Origin: JASFUX01 sp050050115
Lineage (GTDB): Bacteria > Pseudomonadota > Alphaproteobacteria > Caulobacterales > Maricaulaceae
NCBI GenBank assembly: GCA_050050115.1
Contig: JASFUX010000026.1
Coordinates: 1-19,344, forward strand
DNA: 19,344 nt
Direction: 5' to 3'
Shown here piece after piece: positions 7,163 to 14,209 of this stretch (positions within the stretch are counted from its first letter, which is position 1; each line of letters starts with the position of its first letter). A program made the position numbers and the translations under genes. The notes below the pieces were generated by a model. It was not told where the DNA came from and did no database searches. It saw only the letters and a list, made by a program, of their open reading frames with translations.

Positions 7163-7993
7163 CTAGAACTGGAAGAACTGCAATATGGACTGCGGCGCCT
7201 GGTTGGCGATCGCGAGCGCTTGGATGCCTAGCTGCTGCTTGACCTGGAAGGCCTGCAACCTTGCGCTTTCTTTCGCCAAGTCGGCGTCGACGAGATTGCC
7301 GATCCCCTTTTCGATTTCGTCCGCGAGCTTTGTCGAGAACTCCTGGTGGATGGTGAGCGATTTGGACGCCGTGCCCAAACGCGCCAGAGCCTGATTGAGC
7401 CGATCGAGATCCCCTCCGACGGTCGACGCGAGATCGGACGCTTGGCTCATGGAAGCGAACGAAGCGGTCGCGCTCAAGGAAATCGTCCCGCCAGAGAGCG
7501 TGAGATCCTCGTCCAACACCGTGATCAACGACGTGCCGTCCGCGTTGGCGAGCGCCTGGAACGCGTCGGTGGAGTTGTTGATCAGGTTGATGCCGTTGAA
7601 CGTGGCGTTCGATACGATCGTGCCGATCTGATCGCGAAGGGCCTTGAAGTCTTCGTTCAAAGCCGTACGCGAAGCGGTGTCGAGGGACCCGTCCGCGGCG
7701 GCCAGCGCCTTCGCCTTCATTTCGACCAGCAGATCCGAGATCGCCTCGCCCGCCGACAAAGCAATGTCGACGGTGGAGATCCCCCGGTTGAGCGAGTCTT
7801 TGACCGCGCCCAAGCCGGCCAGGTCAGCCCGCATCGCCTGGGCGATGGCGAAGATGCCGCCGTCGTCCTTCGCGCCGGCCACTTTGAGGCCGGTGTTGAT
7901 GCGGGTTTGAACCATCTCGATGTCTCGGTTGGTCTTGTTCAGGTTCTGGAGCGCAAGCATCGCCCCATAGTTAGTGTTGACGCTGTTCGGCAT
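7163..7993 (-). CDS. Flagellin C
   Basis: The 276-residue flagellin has the D0/D1 signatures MPNSVNTNYGAMLALQNLN and TRINTGLKVAGAKDDGG at the N-terminus and GNLVDADLAKESARLQAFQV with a QAPQSILQFFQF end. The ATG at 7993 is chosen because homology starts there and GGAG lies 6 bases upstream; an in-frame ATG 12 bases earlier overlaps that ribosome-binding site. The middle is short, without D2/D3 domains. It is very similar to flagellin B over most of its length. It has its own sigma-54 promoter (8061-8076), two ftr-like sites and a structured leader, and it lies directly downstream of flbT-flaF. Confidence 0.97.
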   Translation of the reverse strand: MPNSVNTNYGAMLALQNLNKTNRDIEMVQTRINTGLKVAGAKDDGGIFAIAQAMRADLAGLGAVKDSLNRGISTVDIALSAGEAISDLLVEMKAKALAAADGSLDTASRTALNEDFKALRDQIGTIVSNATFNGINLINNSTDAFQALANADGTSLITVLDEDLTLSGGTISLSATASFASMSQASDLASTVGGDLDRLNQALARLGTASKSLTIHQEFSTKLADEIEKGIGNLVDADLAKESARLQAFQVKQQLGIQALAIANQAPQSILQFFQF

Positions 7994-8019
7994 CAGATTC
8001 TCCATTCTGGAAAAAGTCG

Positions 8020-8050
8020 GGCGCTTCGGCGCCGTCGGACATTTGGTCCG
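8020..8050 (-). promoter_or_regulatory. Paired leader stem-loops of flagellin C mRNA
   Basis: In the predicted 57-base leader, stem-loop I is CGGAC-CAAAT-GTCCG (8050-8036, +1 to +15) and stem-loop II is GGCGC-CGAA-GCGCC (8033-8020, +18 to +31). The positions match those of the flagellin B leader although the stems differ in sequence. It is a candidate FlbT-responsive element. Confidence 0.6.
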
Positions 8051-8060
8051 CGGACAGAAC

Positions 8061-8076
8061 AGCAATCGGCGGGCCA
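8061..8076 (-). promoter_or_regulatory. Sigma-54 promoter of flagellin C
   Basis: The minus strand reads TGGCCCGCCGATTGCT, differing from TGGCACG-N4-TTGCT at one fixed base. GG and GC are separated by exactly 10 bases. The predicted start is near 8050, 57 bases before the ATG. Confidence 0.85.
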
Positions 8077-8157
8077 GCCGAGGCGCCGCCGTTAACATTA
8101 TATCTATCTGTTTTTATTGGATAATTTTATCAGCCGACGAACGCGGCCGAACGCCCC

Positions 8158-8200
8158 GGCAAATTCCGCCGACGCGCATCGTTAGGCCGGCAATTCCGAC
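8158..8200. promoter_or_regulatory. ftr-like enhancer sites upstream of flagellin C
   Basis: GGCAAATTCCGCC at 8158-8170 and a weaker GGCAATTCCGAC at 8189-8200 match the 13-mer found before flagellin B. They lie about 108-150 bp upstream of the predicted start. The strongly AT-rich stretch 8095-8131 sits between them and the promoter, as expected for an IHF-bent enhancer loop. FlbD binding is inferred. Confidence 0.6.
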
Positions 8201-8234
8201 TCGGTCAGGACGAGGCTGGGAGGAAGGATCAGCA

Positions 8235-8251
8235 GACCGCGCGAGGCGGTC
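8235..8251 (-). terminator. Hairpin directly after flaF
   Basis: GACCGC-GCGAG-GCGGTC forms a perfect 6-bp stem three bases past the flaF stop codon. There is no T tract. It may weakly separate the flbT-flaF transcript from flagellin C. Confidence 0.45.
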
Positions 8252-8253
8252 GT

Positions 8254-8640
8254 TCAGGCGGCGGAGGTTTGCGTGGCCGCGGCGTTTTCCGCGCTCTGAG
8301 CAAGGCCCTGCATGATCATCTTGTTGATGTCGATCAGCGGCTCGATCTCGGCGCCGTCGCGCAGCACGGCGCTCGAATGCTTGGACACGAAGATCGACAG
8401 CGAAATGATGCCCGCGCGCAGCGCGTCCGGCAGGCCGTTGCCCTCCGCCCCGCAGTCGCTCGCAAAGGCGCTCCAGACCCGGCGGTTCCAGTCGAGCGCG
8501 TGAGCGCGCTTGGAGAACTCGTAGCGATCGAGCTGTTTCGCGTCTATCAGCGCCTGGGTCACCTGGCCGAGCAGCCTGTACTCGGTTTGCCTTGGATTCT
8601 CAGCTCGCGACAGAGACGTCTGGTACGCCTGAACCGACAT
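8254..8640 (-). CDS. flaF: Flagellar biosynthesis regulator FlaF
   Basis: The 128-residue protein matches FlaF over its length: it starts MSVQAYQTSLSRAENPRQTE and continues with EYRLLGQVTQAL, LDWNRRVWSAFASDC, NGLPDALRAGIISLSIFVSKHS and LIDINKMIMQGL. FlaF is a cytoplasmic helper that promotes flagellin synthesis and secretion and works against or with FlbT in Caulobacter and Brucella. The start at 8640 lies inside flbT, overlapping it by 41 bp, which implies translational coupling; GGGGAAAGG is just upstream within flbT. The tail after about residue 115 (Ala/Thr/Ser-rich) is unconserved. Confidence 0.95.
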   Translation of the reverse strand: MSVQAYQTSLSRAENPRQTEYRLLGQVTQALIDAKQLDRYEFSKRAHALDWNRRVWSAFASDCGAEGNGLPDALRAGIISLSIFVSKHSSAVLRDGAEIEPLIDINKMIMQGLAQSAENAAATQTSAA

Positions 8641-9025
8641 CCGCCAACCTTTCCCCTTCGTATTCGATCAGTTTCCGGCACTTATTGAGCGCCTTGTAGT
8701 ATTCGCCGACCATGATCTCGCCGCTGATGGCGACGCATTCGGCCATGATCTCCGGATTGGAGATCGCACCCATGAACTCGGTCATGCGCACGACGAACTC
8801 GTCGTAGTAGAGGTTCTCCTTGCCGGTATCGAGGTACATCATCATCACTGGGAAATAGATCCGGCGCGCCGGCGTATTCGCCTCGCCTTCCTGCATGATG
8901 TCCTTCTCGCGCAGCACCGACGCGCGGTTCTGCAGCACCAGAGTGGCTCGCCGGTCGCCGTTCTGGACGACGGCGCCGTTCAAGACGAATTTTTCGCTCG
9001 GCTTCAGCGACAGCTTGAGAGGCAT
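8600..9025 (-). CDS. flbT: Flagellin mRNA regulator FlbT
   Basis: The 141-residue protein is FlbT: MPLKLSLKPSEKFVLNGAVV at the start, then GDRRATLVLQNRASVLREKDIM, ARRIYFPVMMMYLD and FVVRMTEFMGAISNPE, closing with GEYYKALNKCRKLIEYE. In Caulobacter FlbT acts after transcription, binding flagellin mRNA leaders to repress translation or promote decay when the hook is unfinished. GGAG lies 5 bases before the ATG. It is the first gene of the minus-strand filament block and diverges from the TPR gene at 9252. No good sigma-54 site is seen upstream, so it is probably transcribed differently from the flagellins. Confidence 0.96.
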   Translation of the reverse strand: MPLKLSLKPSEKFVLNGAVVQNGDRRATLVLQNRASVLREKDIMQEGEANTPARRIYFPVMMMYLDTGKENLYYDEFVVRMTEFMGAISNPEIMAECVAISGEIMVGEYYKALNKCRKLIEYEGERLADVGSGVPDVSVAS

Positions 9026-9251
9026 GACGACTCCGCATTGGCTGGCTCGCCGGCGCCCGCACTCTTCGAGCGCGGGGAGCCGACACTAGAATCACAAGGC
9101 CTTACGAAGGCTAAAGCGAGAGGGTTAACGAAATCTCGCCGACGCGCGCGGGCGGCAGGCTTTCGTCAACCCGGTCTTAACGGGATCGCCGGCCTCATCG
9201 GGGTGATCCGCTAAACCGCGCCGCCGCACGCCAGCTTGCAGGAGCCGCTCA

Positions 9252-11015
9252 ATGAGCCCGGTTGACTTCGACGCCCTTCTCGCCGCCGACGCCGAAGGCG
9301 CCAAGCGCGAGGTCAAGGACGCCCAGCCGATCCATGCGCTCACCGGGCTGACCAGCTCGAACATCACCGACGGCAAGCTGCTGACGCTCCTCCGGCGCGC
9401 CCTCAAGGCCGCCGACGAAGGCGATCTTCCCGGCGCCGGACGCATCGCTTTAAGGGCGCTCGACCTCAATTCCGATCATCCGATGTGCAATCAGGTGATG
9501 GGGCTGGTCCTTGAGCGGATGAACCGGCTCTCTCAAGCGCTCGACTTCTACGAGCGCGCCCTGAACCGCGATCCGAGCAATCCCGAGGTCTACTACAATA
9601 TCGGCCTCATCGGCTGGAAGCTCGACATGCTCGATCATGCCGAGAAGTTCTTCCGCATGTCGCTCGAGCGCGCGCCCTCGGCGCCGGACTCGATCATCAA
9701 CCTCGCCGGCGTTCTGCGGGACAAGGGTCTTTACGAGGACTCCATCGAGATCCTCCGTATGGCGACCTACGCGGATCCTGAGAATCCGCTGTTCTGGAAC
9801 TCGATCGGCACGTCGGTGCTGGAAATGGGCGATCCGGAGCAGTCCAAGACCTTCTACCAAGAGACGCTTCGCCTCTCGCCCGACTTCGCCCGCGCTTGGC
9901 ACAACCTCGGCTATGCGCAGACCCTGGTCGGCGAAGTCGAGGAGTCCGCCCGCTCGTCCAACAAGGCGCTCGAAAACCCTAAAAGCGCAACCGACCGCGC
10001 CGAGATGCTCTATTCGCGCGGCATGTCCTATCTCGCGTGCGGCGAGCTCGAACGCGGCTGGGAGGACTATGAGATCCGTTTGAGCACGGACTACAAGCAC
10101 GCGACGCTCTACATCACCGGCGCGCCGCGCTGGGATGGGATCAGCCCGCTCAAGGGCAAGCATCTGGCCCTTTTCGGCGAGCAGGGGGTGGGCGACGAGG
10201 TGCTGTTTCTGAACGTCGCGCCCGACGTCATCGAGGATCTCGGCCCCGAAGGCCGCCTCACCATCGCCTGCGAACGCCGGCTCATGCCGCTGGTCGCCCG
10301 CTCTTTCCCCGAAGCGCGCGTCGTTCCGCATGCGACCAAGAAGACCCAGGGCCGCGCCTTCCGGGGCGCGCCGGAGATTCAGGAGTGGAGCGAGATCGAC
10401 CTCTGGTGCGCCATGGCGACGCCCAACCGCCGCTTCCGCCGCAAGGTCGAGGACTTTCCGCGCGGCGAGGGCCACTTCAAGCCCGACCCGGAGCGCGTGG
10501 CCGAGATGAAGGCGGCGCTCGCCAAGCTGCCGGCGGGGCCCAAGATCGGCCTGTGCTGGAAGTCCAAGCTGATGACCGCCAAACGGACCAAATACTTCTC
10601 CGCCTTCGGCGAATGGGAGCGCGTCCTGAAGACCCCCGGCGCGGTCTTCGTCTGTCTGCAATACGGCGACGTCGAGGAAGAGATCGCGCAGGCGGCGAAG
10701 GACTTCGGCGTGACCATCCACCAGATCCCCGATCTCGACCTGATGGACGATCTCGACGGCGTCGCGGCCTTGGGCGCGGCGCTCGATCTGTCGATGGGCC
10801 CGCTCAACGCCTCGACCAACCTCGCCGGCGCCGTGGGCGGCGAAGTCTGGTTCGTCGCGCTTTCGTCGAACTGGCCGCTGCACGGCACCGACCGCGTGCC
10901 CTCCTACCCTCGCTCGCGGGCTTTCTGGCCGACCGTGTACGGTCAGTGGGACGTGCCGCTTCAAGCCGTGGCGGGCGAGCTGCAGGAGTTCGTCGCGGGG
11001 CGGAAGGCGGCGTAG
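9252..11015 (+). CDS. TPR protein, FlbA/FlmG-type flagellin modification (glycosyltransferase-like)
   Basis: This 587-residue protein has a linker (1-40), then about six tetratricopeptide repeats (42-275; for example PEVYYNIGLIGWKLDMLDHA and ARAWHNLGYAQTLVGEVEES). The C-terminal half (about 290-580) is glycosyltransferase-like, with GEQGVGDEVLFL at 309-320, WKSKL, KRTKYFSAFGEWERVL, FVCLQYGDVEEEI and a DLSMGPLNASTNLAGAVG motif. This layout is that of the Caulobacter FlbA and FlmG proteins, where the TPR part binds flagellin and the C-terminal part adds sugar. Which of the two is the true orthologue cannot be decided here, so no symbol is given. AGGAG lies 7 bases before the ATG. It diverges from flbT over a 226-bp region with no clear promoter motif. 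Confidence 0.88.
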   Translation: MSPVDFDALLAADAEGAKREVKDAQPIHALTGLTSSNITDGKLLTLLRRALKAADEGDLPGAGRIALRALDLNSDHPMCNQVMGLVLERMNRLSQALDFYERALNRDPSNPEVYYNIGLIGWKLDMLDHAEKFFRMSLERAPSAPDSIINLAGVLRDKGLYEDSIEILRMATYADPENPLFWNSIGTSVLEMGDPEQSKTFYQETLRLSPDFARAWHNLGYAQTLVGEVEESARSSNKALENPKSATDRAEMLYSRGMSYLACGELERGWEDYEIRLSTDYKHATLYITGAPRWDGISPLKGKHLALFGEQGVGDEVLFLNVAPDVIEDLGPEGRLTIACERRLMPLVARSFPEARVVPHATKKTQGRAFRGAPEIQEWSEIDLWCAMATPNRRFRRKVEDFPRGEGHFKPDPERVAEMKAALAKLPAGPKIGLCWKSKLMTAKRTKYFSAFGEWERVLKTPGAVFVCLQYGDVEEEIAQAAKDFGVTIHQIPDLDLMDDLDGVAALGAALDLSMGPLNASTNLAGAVGGEVWFVALSSNWPLHGTDRVPSYPRSRAFWPTVYGQWDVPLQAVAGELQEFVAGRKAA

Positions 11016-11103
11016 GGCGCGTCCGCCCCCGCTTGCCCCCTCCCGCATCGCCCGCTAGAGCTGTCCGCCCTGCATCGAGGGGACGACGGAGCGAGCGCCG
11101 AGC

Positions 11104-11949
11104 ATGAAGTTCGAGGGGACCAAATCCTATGTTGCGCCGGACGATCTGCGGGTCGCGGTGAACGCGGCGATCGCGCTCGAGCGCCCGCTTCTGGTCAAGG
11201 GCGAGCCCGGCACCGGCAAGACCGTACTCGCCCGCGAGGTGGCCGAGGCCATCGGCGCGCCGATCCTCGAATGGCATATCAAGTCGACCACCAAGGCCCA
11301 CCAGGGCCTTTACGAATACGACGCGGTCGCCCGCCTGCGCGACAGCCAGCTCGGCGATCCGCGCGTCGAGGACGTCAAGAACTACATCAAGCCCGGCAAG
11401 CTCTGGGAGGCCTTCACCGCGGCCGAACGTCCGGTGCTGCTCATCGACGAGATCGACAAGGCCGACATCGAGTTCCCGAACGACCTCCTCCAGGAGCTCG
11501 ATCGGATGGAGTTCTTCGTTTATGAGACAGGTGAGACAATCGCCGCCAAGCAGCGCCCGATCGTCATCATCACCTCGAACAACGAAAAAGAGCTGCCCGA
11601 CGCATTCCTGCGGCGCTGCTTCTTCCACTACATCAAGTTTCCCGACACCGAGACGATGCAGGCCATCGTCGACGTGCACTTCCCCGACCTGAAGCGCCGC
11701 CTGCTCGGCGAAGCACTGAAAGTCTTCTACGAGCTGCGCGAGGTGCCGGGCCTGAAGAAGAAGCCCTCGACGTCGGAGCTGCTCGACTGGCTCAAGCTCT
11801 TGATGGTCGAGGACATCGACGCCGACACTCTGCGTGAGCGCGATCCGCGCCGGGCGATCCCGCCGCTCGCCGGCGCGTTGGTGAAGAACGAGCAGGACGC
11901 TCTGCTGCTTGAGCGCCTGGCGTTCCTGGCCCGCCGCGAGCACGGCTAG
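11104..11949 (+). CDS. MoxR-family AAA+ ATPase
   Basis: This 281-residue ATPase is of the MoxR/CoxD type: Walker A GEPGTGKT (33-40), Walker B VLLIDEIDKAD (111-121), sensor 1 ITSNNEK (156-162) and an arginine-finger region FLRRCFFHYI (169-177). MoxR proteins are chaperone-like AAA+ enzymes that work with VWA proteins to mature metal enzymes or remodel complexes. The natural partner here is the CoxE-like VWA protein at 12914, on the same strand. GGAG lies 12 bases before the ATG, a little far. The gene starts 88 bp after the TPR gene. Confidence 0.93.
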   Translation: MKFEGTKSYVAPDDLRVAVNAAIALERPLLVKGEPGTGKTVLAREVAEAIGAPILEWHIKSTTKAHQGLYEYDAVARLRDSQLGDPRVEDVKNYIKPGKLWEAFTAAERPVLLIDEIDKADIEFPNDLLQELDRMEFFVYETGETIAAKQRPIVIITSNNEKELPDAFLRRCFFHYIKFPDTETMQAIVDVHFPDLKRRLLGEALKVFYELREVPGLKKKPSTSELLDWLKLLMVEDIDADTLRERDPRRAIPPLAGALVKNEQDALLLERLAFLARREHG

Positions 11950-12250
11950 CCCCCGGACCTTGACCCCGCACGCAGCCGGACCGCACGCCGGCCTTGCGCT
12001 GTGCTCTCTGCGCGTGCCAAGGCGATAGGCAGGGGACGTGGGGGACATGCTCAAGACACGCCGAAACCTCTGGCGCGGCTGGCTTTTTTGACCGACCGGC
12101 CGATCAGCGCGAGCGCGGCGTGGCCGCCCTGCAACCCCTGGCGCAACCTTGGGCGCAGGCGCCTCAAATCCGCCTTTTCCGCCCCGGACAACGCCAAGCT
12201 GAACTCAAGGGACGACGCCGCGCCAAGCGGGTGAATGGAGAGACCTCGCC
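11950..12250. other. Intergenic region, no supported gene
   Basis: This 301-bp stretch separates the MoxR ATPase from the small exported protein. Plus-strand frames cross it but lack ribosome-binding sites and family features. A six-T run near 12086 follows only a poor GC stem. The region must hold the leader of the gene at 12251, but I see no convincing promoter. Confidence 0.5.
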
Positions 12251-12847
12251 GTGAATCGATCGATCTGCATAGCCGCGCTCGCGGCGCTGCTGGCGCTGCC
12301 CGTCGCGGCGCAGGCACAAGACGAAGAAGCCGCCGCGCCGGACACCTATGAGAGCCGCGACGACGGCTCGACGCTGCACCGGGCAACCCAAGCGGTATGC
12401 CCCGAAACCCTCGGCAGCCTCCAGCTCGTTCAGGTGCTGAGCTTCGACAGCGAAACCGAGCACATGGGCATCGGCTGTCAGTACGCCAACCAGTTCGGCT
12501 GGACCGGAGCGCTTTCGTTCCTGCGCGCCGACGTCACCGCGCTGGTCGGCCCCGGCGACAGCGCCCAGCGCTGGAACCGCTCGCTCTATTCGATCCTCGG
12601 CTCCTACCCCAACGCCCTGCCCGCCCAGCGCGACGGCCTCGGCGGCGACGAGGGCTCGGGCATGCGCGGCGCGCTGTTCTCAACGAGCGCCGGCGGCGTG
12701 CCGGTGCGCGTCGGCCTCTGGCAGGTCGACGTCGGCGACTGGCAGCTGCGCGCTCAGGCCACCTTCGCGGCCAACGCCGACGGCTGGTCGATCGCCGAAG
12801 CCACGCGCGGGGCGCTGATCGAAGCGCAATCGGCCGCCGGCAGCTGA
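12251..12847 (+). CDS. Small exported protein of unknown function
   Basis: The 198-residue product starts at a GTG with GGAGA 9 bases upstream. A clear signal peptide (NRSICIAALAALLALPVAAQA, cleavage near residue 22) is followed by a mature protein of about 175 residues with two cysteines (AVCPETLG and GIGCQYANQ) that may pair. The rest (LSFDSETEHMGIGCQY, GALSFLRADVTAL, RVGLWQVDVGDWQLRAQATF) suggests an antiparallel beta fold, probably periplasmic. I recognise no family. It sits between the MoxR ATPase and its presumed VWA partner, 66 bp before the latter, so it may be co-transcribed with the VWA gene; a functional link is not established. Confidence 0.8.
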   Translation: MNRSICIAALAALLALPVAAQAQDEEAAAPDTYESRDDGSTLHRATQAVCPETLGSLQLVQVLSFDSETEHMGIGCQYANQFGWTGALSFLRADVTALVGPGDSAQRWNRSLYSILGSYPNALPAQRDGLGGDEGSGMRGALFSTSAGGVPVRVGLWQVDVGDWQLRAQATFAANADGWSIAEATRGALIEAQSAAGS

Positions 12848-12913
12848 GCCTGCAAGCAGATCAAGCGGGCCGACGCGTTGATTTGAGCGCCGGCCCGCTC
12901 TTTACTGGCCCGC

Positions 12914-14095
12914 ATGTTCCATCGGTTTTTCCTCGAGCTTCGCGACGCGAAGATTCCGGTTTCGCTGCGCGAGTACCTGACGGTGCTCGAGGCGCTCGAC
13001 GAGGACGTCATCGATCACAAGGTCGAGGACTTCTATCTCCTCTCCCGCGCCGCCCTCATTAAGGACGAGCGCGACCTCGACAAGTTCGACCGCGTCTTCG
13101 GCCATGTGTTCAAAGGCATGGAAGAACTCGCCGAGCTGATCGAAGCGCGCGCCCTGCCCGAGGAATGGCTCAAGGCCTTCGGCGAGAAGATCCTCTCCGA
13201 GGAGGAGATGGCCGAGATCGAGGCCATGGGCGGCTGGGACAAGCTGATGGAGACCCTCGCCGAGCGCCTCAAGGAGCAGCACAAGCGCCACGAGGGCGGC
13301 AACAAGATGATCGGCACGATGGGCACCTCTCCCTTCGGCGCCTACGGCTACAACCCCGAAGGCGTGCGCATCGGCCAGGACAAGAGCCGGCACCGCAAGG
13401 CCGTGAAGGTCTGGGACAAGCGCGAGTTCAAGAACCTCGACGGCGAACGCCGGCTCGACGTGCGCAACATGCAGATCGCGCTGCGGCGTCTGCGGCGCTT
13501 TGCGCGCGAAGGCGCGGCCGAGGAGCTCGATCTCGACGAGACGATCGATCAGACCGCCAAGCAGGGCTATCTCGACGTCGTCATGCGCCCCGAGCGGCGC
13601 AACGCGGTCAAGGTGCTGCTCTTGCTCGACGTCGGCGGCTCGATGGACCCGCACGTCAATCTCTGCGAGCAGCTGTTCTCCGCCGCGCGGCTCGAGTTCA
13701 AGCGGCTTGATCACTACTACTTCCACAACTGCGTCTACGAACGTCTGTGGAAGGACAACCGCCGCCGTTTCTCAGAAACGATCGACACCTGGAAGGTGCT
13801 GCACTCGGTTCCTCACGACACCAAAGTGGTGATCGTCGGCGACGCGTCGATGAGCCCTTACGAGATCGTCGTCCCCGGCGGCTCGGTCGAACACATGAAC
13901 GAAGAAGCCGGCGCGGTCTGGCTCAAGCGCTTCGTCGACCTCTACCCGAACCTCGTCTGGCTCAACCCGCTCGACCGCTCAAGCTGGGACTGGACCCATT
14001 CGATCGAAGTGGTCGAGGAGATCCTAGGCCCGGACAAGATGTTCCCACTGACGCTCGAAGGCGTCGACGCCGCGATGGCGGAATTGACGCGGTAG
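12914..14095 (+). CDS. CoxE-type von Willebrand A domain protein
   Basis: The 393-residue cytoplasmic protein belongs to the CoxE/YehP-like VWA family (COG3552, PF05762). The N-terminal 200 residues are charged and helical. A short Gly-rich segment (TMGTSPFGAYGYNPEG, 135-150) and the conserved VWDKREFKNLDGERRLDVRN follow. The VWA domain starts with VKVLLLLDVGGSMD (MIDAS at 239-245, the DVGGSM form usual in this family) and contains VIVGDASMSPYE (about 307-317) and LVWLNPLDRSSW. Proteins of this family work with MoxR ATPases; the example in CO dehydrogenase maturation is CoxD-CoxE. No CO dehydrogenase genes are near, so the client is unknown. No good ribosome-binding site precedes the ATG. Confidence 0.92.
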   Translation: MFHRFFLELRDAKIPVSLREYLTVLEALDEDVIDHKVEDFYLLSRAALIKDERDLDKFDRVFGHVFKGMEELAELIEARALPEEWLKAFGEKILSEEEMAEIEAMGGWDKLMETLAERLKEQHKRHEGGNKMIGTMGTSPFGAYGYNPEGVRIGQDKSRHRKAVKVWDKREFKNLDGERRLDVRNMQIALRRLRRFAREGAAEELDLDETIDQTAKQGYLDVVMRPERRNAVKVLLLLDVGGSMDPHVNLCEQLFSAARLEFKRLDHYYFHNCVYERLWKDNRRRFSETIDTWKVLHSVPHDTKVVIVGDASMSPYEIVVPGGSVEHMNEEAGAVWLKRFVDLYPNLVWLNPLDRSSWDWTHSIEVVEEILGPDKMFPLTLEGVDAAMAELTR

Positions 14096-14132
14096 GGTGC
14101 GCTCCTTTTTGATCGCGAAGTTTGAATCTCCC

Positions 14133-14161
14133 GTCTTGCTCGGGGCAAGCCCGAGGAAGAC
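14133..14161. repeat. Single hairpin related to the long inverted repeat
   Basis: GTCTTGCTCGGG, a 5-base loop and CCCGAGGAAGAC form a 12-bp stem with one mismatch. The sequence resembles one arm of the inverted repeat at 2646-2800 (shared GTCTTCCTCGGG and CCCGAGGA blocks). It lies between convergent genes, where it could also serve as a two-way terminator, though no T tract is present. Confidence 0.65.
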
Positions 14162-14209
14162 AGCGCCTATCGAACCATTCCTTGGTTCAGAGCAGCAGAC
14201 TAGATCGCT

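Noticed and set aside
9040..9056. GG-N10-GC pattern upstream of flbT on the minus strand
   Set aside because: It reads GGGCGCCGGCGAGC, without the TTGC part, and is expected by chance in GC-rich DNA.
9226..9241. CGCACG...CTTGCA before the TPR gene, resembling sigma-54
   Set aside because: The spacing is one base too long, GG is missing at -24, and it would start inside or next to the ribosome-binding site.
9450..11048. Long open frame antisense to the TPR gene
   Set aside because: It has no recognisable motif, is Arg/Gly/Ala-rich as expected for a GC-rich shadow frame, and lies across a gene with clear TPR repeats.
12060..12095. T-run near 12086 as a terminator for the MoxR gene
   Set aside because: The preceding stem is short and poorly paired, and it lies over 100 bp past the stop codon.
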